A DNA stretch of 5,544 nucleotides, from contig JAQGHJ010000620.1 of assembly GCA_028288905.1 (NCBI GenBank), positions 1 to 5,544 on the forward strand, read 5' to 3'. Numbering within the stretch: the first letter of the stretch is position 1; each line of letters opens with the position of its first letter. This DNA comes from Phycisphaerales bacterium (lineage in GTDB: Bacteria; Planctomycetota; Phycisphaerae; Tepidisphaerales; Tepidisphaeraceae). Made by a program: the position numbers and the translations under genes. A model generated the notes under the pieces. It was not told where the DNA came from. It made no database searches and saw only the letters and a program-made list of their open reading frames with translations. Positions 1-4,912 of this stretch are shown here, piece after piece.

Positions 1-134
1 TCCCCTTTTTAACGAGCGGCTGTAGGGCTGGGTTCCCCAGCGGCCTCAATGGGCCCGCCGGGTCGAAGGACATCGGCACGGGCCCCGCCCGACTTAACGT
101 CAAATCGCAACCCGAACCAAGGGTGCCGCGCCGA

Positions 135-162
135 GAGGAGGTGGTCGTGGGGCCGCCTCCTC
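135..162. repeat. Strong hairpin, 10-bp stem, 8-nt loop
   Basis: GAGGAGGTGG at 135-144 pairs with CCGCCTCCTC at 153-162 (nine Watson-Crick pairs and one G-T), leaving an 8-nt loop at 145-152. On the + strand the left arm contains a perfect Shine-Dalgarno-like GGAGG, which the stem would hide. No T-run follows on either strand, so a standard intrinsic terminator is unlikely. A second hairpin lies 7 bp downstream. Function unknown. Confidence 0.5.
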
Positions 163-169
163 CTTCCAT

Positions 170-192
170 TGGCGTGCCGCCTTGGCACGCCG
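170..192. repeat. Perfect 8-bp hairpin with 5-nt loop
   Basis: GGCGTGCC at 171-178 and GGCACGCC at 184-191 are perfect inverted repeats around the loop GCCTT, with a possible extra T-G pair at 170/192. It follows the 135-162 hairpin closely, giving a tandem stem-loop array. No T-tract follows, so it is not a classic terminator. It could be part of a structured RNA or a rho-dependent 3' end, but nothing here decides between these. Confidence 0.5.
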
Positions 193-577
193 TGCGCCCC
201 GCGCTCCGCCCGAACCCGTCTGAATGCCCCAACGCCGAACGGGCCGCTCGGGTATATACTCGCACAGCAATTGCCTTCCAGACCGCTAGCCGAGACTGAG
301 ACCGCGGCCCTGGACGTTACAGCACCTCGCCCGTCGGGCGGGCGTCGCTGTCGTTCCGCGCGTCGCGTCGTCACAGGAGCCCGGCCATGCCGTTTCCCCT
401 TCCACCCTTTGGTCTGTCGTCCCCTCGCTTTGGCAAAGTTGCCGCGGGACCGGGTCCGAGGCGTGTCGCGCGCTCCGGCAGTTGGTCGCTGAAACGACCA
501 GGCCGTTAAGAATGGCGCGCCGCGCCGAACCGTCGCCGCCCGATCGAGCCGCCCGGACGGCACGCGTTCCGGCGCGG

Positions 578-605
578 TTGACCCGGTCCCCCCGCCGAAT
601 ATCCT
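578..605 (+). promoter_or_regulatory. Candidate sigma70-type promoter for tatC
   Basis: TTGACC at 578-583 matches five of six bases of the -35 consensus. TATCCT at 600-605 matches four of six bases of the -10, after a 16-bp spacer. Transcription would begin near 612, leaving a leader of about 20 nt before the ATG at 633. The position fits well, but the -10 is weak and planctomycete promoters are poorly characterised. Confidence 0.4.
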
Positions 606-632
606 TGCCCGCCAAGCCCGAGGCTGCTCCCC

Positions 633-1652
633 ATGGCCGTCGCCACACCTAAAAAAGCTGTCGGAACGAACGGCTCGAAGCCCGACCCGTTCGACCCCGA
701 CGATTACCGCATGACGCTCGGGGACCACCTCGAGGAACTCCGTGGCCGGCTCGTGCTGGCCCTCGGCGGGTACGCGATATTGCTCGTGGCCGCGTTCTTT
801 TTCGGGGACAAGGTCGTCGCGTACTTCTGCCTGCCGCTGATCCGGGCGCTGCGGGACAACAACATCAATACCCAGCTCGTGATGACCGAGGTGGGCGAGG
901 GGTTCTCGGTCTTCATCGAGATCACGATGGTCAGCGCCGCGGCCGTCGGAGCCCCATGGATCGCATACCAGATCTGGCAGTTCGTCGCCGCCGGGCTGTA
1001 CCCGCACGAGCGGAAGTACGTCACCCGGTACCTGCCGCTGAGCATCGGGCTATTGATCTCGGGGATGCTGTTCGTCTACTTCCTCGTGCTGCCGTGGACG
1101 CTGGTGTTCCTGATCGGGTTCGGGACGGACATCAAGCTGCCCGGCGGCGCGTTGGACGACATGGCCGCCCCGACCGCCGTCGTCAAGACGGACGCCCCCA
1201 AGGTCGGGGTATATGCCGGCAACCCGCCGACGGCCGCCCCGGGCGACATCTGGTACGACTCGAAGACCAAGCGGATGAAAACGTTCGTCGAGGGCCGGGT
1301 CCGGACGATCCAGCTGACGAGCGACAACCTGCTCACCCCGCAGATCAAGCTGTCGACGTACATCGAGGTGGTTGAGACGTCGCTGCTGATCTTCGGGCTG
1401 TCGTTCCAGTTGCCACTGGTCGTGCTGGCCGTCGCCCGGATCGGGGTCGTCCCGCTCGACAAGCTCAAGGCGATCCGGAGCTATGTGTACTTCGCGCTGG
1501 CCGTCGCGTCGGCCGTCATCACGCCCGGCGGGGACATCCCGTCCATGCTCGGGCTGACCGTCCCGCTGATCGGGCTGTACGAGCTGGGGATCTGGCTCGC
1601 CCGGCTCCAGCCCAAGAGCGAAGAGGGCGAGGGCGGCGAAGCGGCGGCATGA
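633..1652 (+). CDS. tatC: Sec-independent protein translocase TatC with enlarged periplasmic loop
   Basis: TatC is the inner-membrane component of the twin-arginine translocase that binds RR signal peptides and, with TatA/TatB, exports folded proteins. The 339-residue product begins with a short cytoplasmic tail, then the TatC signature HLEELRGRL at 32-40 (E35 corresponds to E. coli E15). Hydrophobic segments lie near 39-57, 92-120, 134-161, 246-272, 282-297 and 303-324, matching the six-helix fold. The signal-peptide-binding motif LYPHERK at 122-128 contains E126, equivalent to E. coli E103, and F117 equivalent to F94. GLSFQLP at 255-261 has Gln259 where E. coli has Glu170. E. coli TatC is about 258 residues; most of the excess here is an insertion of roughly 65 residues (about 168-235) between helices 3 and 4, on the periplasmic side. 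The ATG at 633 has a weak GAGG 9 nt upstream; M27 is an alternative start, but the acidic N-terminal segment looks genuine. No tatA or tatB is visible nearby. Confidence 0.96.
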   Translation: MAVATPKKAVGTNGSKPDPFDPDDYRMTLGDHLEELRGRLVLALGGYAILLVAAFFFGDKVVAYFCLPLIRALRDNNINTQLVMTEVGEGFSVFIEITMVSAAAVGAPWIAYQIWQFVAAGLYPHERKYVTRYLPLSIGLLISGMLFVYFLVLPWTLVFLIGFGTDIKLPGGALDDMAAPTAVVKTDAPKVGVYAGNPPTAAPGDIWYDSKTKRMKTFVEGRVRTIQLTSDNLLTPQIKLSTYIEVVETSLLIFGLSFQLPLVVLAVARIGVVPLDKLKAIRSYVYFALAVASAVITPGGDIPSMLGLTVPLIGLYELGIWLARLQPKSEEGEGGEAAA

Positions 1653-1703
1653 CGACGAGCGCCGCCCACGCGCTGGACAGCCGTTCTCGACCCCCGGGTT
1701 TCC

Positions 1704-1732
1704 TTGCCGCCCGCGCCTCCGCGGCCGATACT
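1704..1732 (+). promoter_or_regulatory. Candidate promoter for ppa
   Basis: TTGCCG at 1704-1709 and GATACT at 1727-1732 are separated by the ideal 17 bp; each matches four of six consensus bases. Transcription would begin near 1740, about 40 nt before the ppa ATG. The 126-bp gap between tatC and ppa leaves room for an independent promoter, though read-through from tatC is also possible because no terminator is visible between them. Confidence 0.4.
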
Positions 1733-1778
1733 CCCGCTGGTCCCCTAGCGCGCGAAGAACCCTCGACGAGCCGCTCCC

Positions 1779-2321
1779 ATGATCCACCCCTGGCACGACG
1801 TGAACCCCGGCGAGGACATCCCGCTGGAGTTCAACACGATCATCGAGATCCCGTTCGGGTCCAGCGTCAAGTACGAGCTGGACAAGAACAGCGGGCTCAT
1901 CAAGCTCGACCGGATCCTGTACTCGGCCGTCTACTATCCGGCCAACTACGGGTTCGTCCCGCAGACGCTGGCCGAGGACGACGACCCGCTCGACGTGCTC
2001 GTGCTGTGCCAGGAAACGGTCGTCCCGCTGACGCTGGTGAAGGCCCGGACGATCGGGCTGATGACGATGGTCGACGCCGGCAAAAAGGACCACAAGATCA
2101 TCGCCGTCGCGTCCGACGACCCGGAGTACCAGGACATCCGGGAGGCGGTTGACATGCCGCACCACCGGCTGACCATGCTCCGGCGGTTCTTCCAGGACTA
2201 CAAGCAACTCGAGGGCAAGGCCGTCGAGGTGGACGAGATCCTACCGGCCCAGACCGCGTTCCCGGTCATCGAGGACGCGCTCGCCCGGTACAGCCGCCAG
2301 CGGCGGCGCGGGTTCAAGTGA
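1779..2321 (+). CDS. ppa: Inorganic pyrophosphatase, family I
   Basis: This soluble cytoplasmic enzyme hydrolyses pyrophosphate to two phosphates, using Mg2+, and pulls biosynthetic reactions forward. The 180-residue product has the usual length of bacterial family I enzymes. The PPase signature is at 67-73 (DDDPLDV), with metal ligands D67, D69 and D72 equivalent to E. coli D65, D67 and D70. Other active-site residues are all present: E23, K31, E33, R45 (in LDRIL), Y57 (in YPANYGFVP), D99, D104, K106, and Y141-K142. No truncation or unusual substitution is seen. The C-terminus is basic (RQRRRGFK). The ATG at 1779 is chosen because the protein begins as expected just ahead of the first conserved strand; the ribosome binding site is weak (GACGAG, 8 nt upstream). 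It follows tatC in the same direction after 126 bp, with no functional tie to it, and probably has its own promoter. Confidence 0.97.
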   Translation: MIHPWHDVNPGEDIPLEFNTIIEIPFGSSVKYELDKNSGLIKLDRILYSAVYYPANYGFVPQTLAEDDDPLDVLVLCQETVVPLTLVKARTIGLMTMVDAGKKDHKIIAVASDDPEYQDIREAVDMPHHRLTMLRRFFQDYKQLEGKAVEVDEILPAQTAFPVIEDALARYSRQRRRGFK

Positions 2322-2342
2322 CGCCGGGGCATTTCGCGTGGT

Positions 2343-2380
2343 GTTCGTAGGGTGCCTGCCCTTCAGGCCACCCGACGAAC
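2343..2380. repeat. REP-like imperfect hairpin with 5' GTAG
   Basis: GTTCGT at 2343-2348 pairs with ACGAAC at 2375-2380. After one mismatch (A2349/G2374), GGGTGCCTG at 2350-2358 pairs with CAGGCCACCC at 2364-2373 with a single bulged C (2368), closing a 5-nt loop. GTAG at 2347-2350 lies at the base of the inner stem. A 5' GTAG followed by an imperfect palindrome is the known hallmark of REP elements mobilised by RAYT transposases. Whether this sequence is repeated in the genome cannot be seen from one copy, and no RAYT gene is in the window. It could simply be the 3'-end hairpin of the ppa transcript, starting 22 nt after the stop. Confidence 0.5.
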
Positions 2381-2411
2381 GCAGCGATTGCGGGAACTCG
2401 ATCGACTCTAC

Positions 2412-2443
2412 CGGGGCCCGCGGACGCACGTCCGCGGGCCCCG
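2412..2443. terminator. Perfect 15-bp GC hairpin, possible ppa transcript end
   Basis: CGGGGCCCGCGGACG at 2412-2426 and CGTCCGCGGGCCCCG at 2429-2443 are exact inverted repeats with only CA between them. It is the most stable hairpin in the window and lies 90 nt after the ppa stop codon. No T-run follows on either strand, so if it ends transcription it does so as a U-less hairpin or by blocking 3' exonucleases. A dispersed palindromic repeat is the main alternative. Confidence 0.45.
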
Positions 2444-2612
2444 CGCGTCCCCGGCCTTGGCGGCCCGCAACGTCCGGTCCAACCGACGGTAAGCAGGCGA
2501 GGGGCGAAGCTCAGCCGGACCGCCGGCGGGTAAGGGCCGAACGATGTTGGTCCCGCCGTCCGGACCGGCCCGGTGTCGCTCCGAGACGCTTGGGGCGGTT
2601 GTGCCAACCTGA

Positions 2613-2655
2613 CGAACCCGAACGCTTTGGGTCAGCCCCCGCCACGGCGGGTTCG
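2613..2655. promoter_or_regulatory. 8-bp inverted repeat abutting the gltA promoter
   Basis: CGAACCCG at 2613-2620 and CGGGTTCG at 2648-2655 are exact inverted repeats 27 bp apart. The right arm ends 3 bp before the -35 box at 2659. This position would suit an operator or an activator site, but the spacing is wide. The right arm can also form a competing small hairpin with CCCGCC just upstream. Confidence 0.25.
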
Positions 2656-2658
2656 AAA

Positions 2659-2688
2659 TTGACGCCGTTCGCGCCACGCCCGTATAGT
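2659..2688 (+). promoter_or_regulatory. Sigma70-type promoter for citrate synthase
   Basis: TTGACG at 2659-2664 and TATAGT at 2683-2688 each match five of six consensus bases, with an 18-bp spacer. This is the best promoter match in the window, and it stands out in a local background of very high GC. Transcription would begin near 2695, giving a leader of about 137 nt before the preferred ATG at 2832. Confidence 0.65.
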
Positions 2689-2831
2689 CGCCCCGGTCTC
2701 GACCGTACGTTCGTCCGACGTCGTTCGCACGTATCCCCGACCCAGGAACCCCCTCGCTTTCCCCGTCACCCCGTTCGGCGCACCACACGTCGGTGCCCCG
2801 TCGGAGACCCGTGATCGGAGCCTCACCGCCC

Positions 2832-4022
2832 ATGCCCGAAACCACTGCCGCCCCCGCGTCCGCCCCCGCCGCCTCCGCCCCCGCCGCTAAGGGCGGCCTG
2901 CAAGGGGTCGTCGCCGCCCAGAGCGAGGTCTGCTTCATCGACGGCGACGCCGGCCGGCTCGTGTACCGCGGGTACGAGATCGGCGACCTCGTCGAGCACG
3001 CCACCTTCGAGGAGGTCGCGTTCCTGCTGTGGGACGGCAAGCTGCCGAACAAGGCCGAATTGGCCACCCTGAAGCAGCAGTTGGCCGCGTCGATGGCGCT
3101 GCCGGCCCACGTGATCAACGTGCTCAAGGCGCTGCCGCCGACGACCCAGCCGATGGACGCGCTGCGGACGGCCGTCAGCGCGCTGGCGTCGGGCGACCCG
3201 GACCTGACGAGCAACGAAGCGGCCGCCAACCGCCGCAAGGCCGTCCGGCTGATGGCCCAGTTCCCGACCGTCGTCACCGCCTATCACCGGCTGCGGAACA
3301 ACCAGCAGCCGGTCGCCCCCGACCCGGCCCTGAGCGTGGCGGCCAACTTCCTGTACATGATGAGCGGGAAGAAACCGCACGACACGCTCGTGCGGGTGAT
3401 GGACGCCGCCCTGACGCTGCACGCCGAGCACGGGATGAACGCCAGCACGTTCACCGCCCGCGTCATCGCCGCCACGCTCGCCGACATGCACGCGTCGGTC
3501 ACCGGGGCGCTGGGGGCGCTCAAGGGCCCGCTGCACGGCGGGGCGAACGAGGCCGTCATGCACCTGCTGCTGCAGTGCGGGGACGCCGACTCGGCCGAGC
3601 GGAAGGTGAAGGAGATGCTGGCGAACAAGCAGAAGGTGGCCGGGTTCGGGCACCGGGTGTACCGGACGTTCGACCCGCGGGCGACGTTCCTGCGGAAGAT
3701 GAGCAAGCAGCTCGGCGAGGCGGCCGGGAACACTAAGTGGTACGAGATGAGCGAGCGGCTGATCCCGATCCTGCGGGACACGAAGAAGCCAACCGGCGAG
3801 CCGCTGGGGCTGAACCCGAACGTCGACTTCTTCAGCGCCAGCGCGTACTACACGATGGGCATCCCGCTCGACCTGTTCACCCCGATCTTCGGCGTCGCCC
3901 GGGTGGCCGGGTGGGCGGCGCACGTGATGGAGCAGCACAAGAACAACCGGATCATCCGCCCGACGGACGACTACACCGGGCCGTTCGGGCTGAAGGTGGA
4001 GCCGATCGAGCAGCGGGCGTGA
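2832..4022 (+). CDS. gltA: Citrate synthase (short, dimer-type)
   Basis: The enzyme condenses oxaloacetate with acetyl-CoA to form citrate, the entry step of the TCA cycle, in the cytoplasm. The 396-residue product carries the catalytic triad of the family: H235 in KGPLHGGANE, H274 in GFGHRVYRTFDPR, and D332 in NVDFFSA, equivalent to pig H274, H320 and D375. Other family motifs are FIDGDAGRLVYRGY (35-48), HAEHGMNASTFTAR (197-210) and the C-terminal GVARVAGWAAHVMEQ. The length and lack of the E. coli-type N-terminal domain point to the short, Gram-positive/archaeal-like class. 2-methylcitrate synthase (PrpC) belongs to the same family and cannot be fully excluded; no prpB or prpD is adjacent. 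Residues 5-20 are an Ala/Pro/Ser-rich tail. I prefer ATG 2832 (GGAG at 2817-2820); in-frame GTGs at 2793 and 2811 would add 13 or 7 residues without family similarity. It converges on the toxin gene, 61 bp away. Confidence 0.93.
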   Translation: MPETTAAPASAPAASAPAAKGGLQGVVAAQSEVCFIDGDAGRLVYRGYEIGDLVEHATFEEVAFLLWDGKLPNKAELATLKQQLAASMALPAHVINVLKALPPTTQPMDALRTAVSALASGDPDLTSNEAAANRRKAVRLMAQFPTVVTAYHRLRNNQQPVAPDPALSVAANFLYMMSGKKPHDTLVRVMDAALTLHAEHGMNASTFTARVIAATLADMHASVTGALGALKGPLHGGANEAVMHLLLQCGDADSAERKVKEMLANKQKVAGFGHRVYRTFDPRATFLRKMSKQLGEAAGNTKWYEMSERLIPILRDTKKPTGEPLGLNPNVDFFSASAYYTMGIPLDLFTPIFGVARVAGWAAHVMEQHKNNRIIRPTDDYTGPFGLKVEPIEQRA

Positions 4023-4083
4023 CGGGCGCGAGCTGGGGGGCCGGCAACCTGACGGGCGGCCGCCCCTCACGCCCAGCCCTCGC
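4023..4083. other. Convergent gap between gltA and the toxin gene
   Basis: This 61-bp spacer separates two converging stop codons. The only notable element is a perfect 12-bp palindrome, GGGCGGCCGCCC, at 4054-4065. It might form a short GC stem, but it has no loop sequence of its own and no T-tract, so I do not call a terminator. Confidence 0.4.
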
Positions 4084-4389
4084 TCAAGACCGCGACTGCC
4101 AGACGGAGGGGTCGCGGGAGGTGTGGAGAACCGCCAGCACCACTACCGCCGACGGCCGCTCGCGGTAGTACACGCGGTATGGGAACCCGGGCACGGCGGC
4201 GCTCCGCACGTCGCGGTCGAGGACGGCGTACAACTGCGGCCGATCCCCGATCAGGTCGAACGCTTGTTGCACCGCCGCCGTGAACCGCACGGCCAGCCCG
4301 GGCCGGGCCCGCTCGTACCAATCGCCCGCGGCGACGAGGTCGGCCTGAGCGGCACGCCGCAGGTTCACCGGCTTGGTAATCGCGACCAC
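4084..4389 (-). CDS. ParE/RelE-superfamily toxin of a type II TA pair
   Basis: Toxins of this fold either cleave mRNA on the ribosome (RelE) or poison gyrase (ParE); sequence alone does not settle which applies here. From the preferred GTG at 4389 the product is 101 residues, usual for the family. The start KPVNLRRAAQADL (6-18) resembles the first strand and helix of ParE. It is followed by DWYERARPGLAVRF (23-36), then YRVYYR (71-76) and the closing strand VVVLAVLHTSRDPSVW (82-97), all characteristic. The gene follows and overlaps the antitoxin gene on the same strand, the normal antitoxin-first order. Start choice is uncertain. TTG 4422 gives 112 residues. GTG 4389 keeps the whole first strand. 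GTG 4368 forms a GTGA overlap with the antitoxin stop and gives 94 residues, which would suit translational coupling but cuts close to the first strand. The toxin is expected to be neutralised by its upstream partner. Confidence 0.88.
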   Translation of the reverse strand: MVAITKPVNLRRAAQADLVAAGDWYERARPGLAVRFTAAVQQAFDLIGDRPQLYAVLDRDVRSAAVPGFPYRVYYRERPSAVVVLAVLHTSRDPSVWQSRS

Positions 4390-4610
4390 CGGGCCAACAT
4401 CTCGGCCTTCGCCTGTTCCCAAGGGACCGTGTCGTCCGGGTGGGCGTCATCATCGGCAATGCGACGCTCCAACTCCCGCCGCTGCGCCTCCGTCAGGGGC
4501 ACTGCTGCGGCCGGGTCGGCGGCAATGCTGTCCCAGATCTGTTCGACCAGCGCGATCCGATCGTCCACGGACAAGCGGTCGATGCCCAACGACTCAATGG
4601 TGATGGCCAT
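4365..4610 (-). CDS. Antitoxin, addiction-module component family (Unstab_antitox-like)
   Basis: The 81-residue acidic protein matches the pattern of the small antitoxins known as 'putative addiction module component' (TIGR02574 / PF09720). The N-terminal part, LSVDDRIALVEQIWDSIA (13-30), is the family's typical amphipathic helix. PLTEAQRRELERRIADDDAHPDD (38-60) and TVPWEQAKAEML (61-72) follow, with the conserved Trp64 in a VPWEQ motif. The start is well defined: ATG at 4610 is preceded by a strong GGGAGGG (complement of 4617-4623), 6 nt away. The open frame extends upstream to 4988, but that part has no family similarity and would overlap eutB. It lies directly before the toxin gene and shares its transcript. 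Antitoxins of this type bind the toxin and are degraded readily; this one has no obvious separate DNA-binding domain, so autoregulation is uncertain. Family membership is from my recognition of the motif, not a search. Confidence 0.9.
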   Translation of the reverse strand: MAITIESLGIDRLSVDDRIALVEQIWDSIAADPAAAVPLTEAQRRELERRIADDDAHPDDTVPWEQAKAEMLARWSRLPSR

Positions 4611-4711
4611 GGCAATCCCTCCCGACCGTTCCCGCTGATCGCTCCGTCGGATCACCGCTTCACGCGACCCGCAGGTTATCGTGTGGCGGACGGACCAACA
4701 ACGGCCGGCCG

Positions 4712-4727
4712 GGCGTCGCCCGACGCC
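4712..4727. repeat. Perfect 7-2-7 inverted repeat
   Basis: GGCGTCG at 4712-4718 and CGACGCC at 4721-4727 are exact inverted repeats around CC. The compact dyad is the size of a dimeric regulator site, about 100 bp upstream of the antitoxin start and 185 bp upstream of eutB. It overlaps the first CGCCAACG direct repeat. Which gene it would serve, if any, is unknown. Confidence 0.3.
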
Positions 4728-4752
4728 AACGAACATTGGTGGTTCGCCAACG
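4724..4752. repeat. CGCCAACG direct repeats 21 bp apart
   Basis: CGCCAACG occurs exactly at 4724-4731 and 4745-4752, a 21-bp period that places both copies on the same face of the helix. An inverted TTGG at 4736-4739 lies between them, so CCAA/TTGG/CCAA alternate through the element. The arrangement looks like a cooperative binding site in the eutB upstream region. No cognate regulator is in the window. Confidence 0.3.
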
Positions 4753-4912
4753 CCGATCAGATGTTCCACCCAAAGAGTCTGCGGCGTACCGTGTTCGGGT
4801 CGCCCCACCGCCGCGACCGCGCTCTTGGACGCGACGGTCAATGCAGGCTGGCACGTCATCAGAATGGTGGCCATGCCGGGCCCCGGTGTGCCGCCAGGGC
4901 AGGAGATTGCGC

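Larger units (their letters stand above)
1..632. other. Intergenic / leader region before tatC, no convincing gene
   Basis: No reading frame here, on either strand, encodes a protein I recognise. The long frames (for example + 49-492 and - 286-648) give Arg/Pro/Ala-rich low-complexity translations typical of chance open frames in high-GC DNA. What can be seen is secondary structure: a small hairpin at 27-41 (GCTGGG, 3-nt loop, CCCAGC), strong hairpins at 135-162 and 170-192, and a hairpin at 482-501 (stem TGGTCG/CGACCA with a terminal G-T pair). There is also an isolated TATACT at 255-260, one mismatch from a -10 box but with no -35 partner at the right distance. A candidate promoter for tatC sits at 578-605. 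The region may hold the 3' end or untranslated part of something that begins outside the window. Confidence 0.6.
2322..2831. other. 510-bp intergenic region between ppa and gltA
   Basis: No credible gene is present. The + frame 2338-2814 and the overlapping - frames translate to Arg/Pro-rich sequence with no recognisable domain. The region holds, in order, a REP-like imperfect hairpin (2343-2380), a perfect 15-bp hairpin (2412-2443), a small hairpin at 2597-2609 (GGTTG, 3-nt loop, CAACC), an 8-bp inverted repeat at 2613-2620/2648-2655, and a strong promoter at 2659-2688. The last ~137 nt are the predicted leader of the citrate synthase mRNA; I see no known riboswitch motif in it. Confidence 0.65.
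4611..4912. promoter_or_regulatory. Divergent intergenic region between antitoxin and eutB
   Basis: These 302 bp separate two genes transcribed outward, so both promoters should lie here, but neither is clear. On the - strand GATAAC (complement of 4675-4680) resembles a -10 box about 65 nt before the antitoxin ATG; its -35 (CGTTGT) is poor. For eutB I find only TTGGAC at 4825-4830 with no partner at the right distance. The middle holds a 7-bp inverted repeat (4712-4727) and a direct repeat of CGCCAACG at 4724-4731 and 4745-4752. Open frames across the region on both strands have no recognisable protein content. Confidence 0.5.

Noticed and set aside
147..299. GTG-started 50-codon + frame with GGAGG 5 nt upstream
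   Set aside because: The ribosome site is inside the 135-162 stem and the Pro-rich product (VGPPPPSIGV...) is not recognisable; the purine run is better explained by the hairpin.
49..492. Open + frame of 147 codons at the start of the window
   Set aside because: The product is Arg/Pro/Ala-rich without a recognisable domain, has no ribosome binding site, and uses codons unlike the real genes; open frames of this size are expected by chance at this GC content.
9..1007. Open - frame of 332 codons
   Set aside because: Its 5' half is the antisense of tatC and the rest crosses the structured non-coding region; the translation shows no family features.
1050..2207. Long - frame of 385 codons across tatC and ppa
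   Set aside because: It is a mirror frame of two well-identified genes; the Arg/Asp/Val-rich translation is typical of an antisense shadow.
2338..2814. Open + frame of 158 codons between ppa and gltA
   Set aside because: It runs through two hairpins and the gltA promoter, and has no domain or ribosome binding site.
4054..4065. GGGCGGCCGCCC palindrome as a bidirectional terminator for gltA and the toxin
   Set aside because: It has no independent loop and no T-tract in either direction; a 12-bp GC palindrome is not rare in DNA of this composition.
2823..4070. Long - frame of 415 codons opposite citrate synthase
   Set aside because: It is antisense to a gene with an intact catalytic triad; the product has a Gly-run and His/Arg-rich composition arising from the complementary codons.
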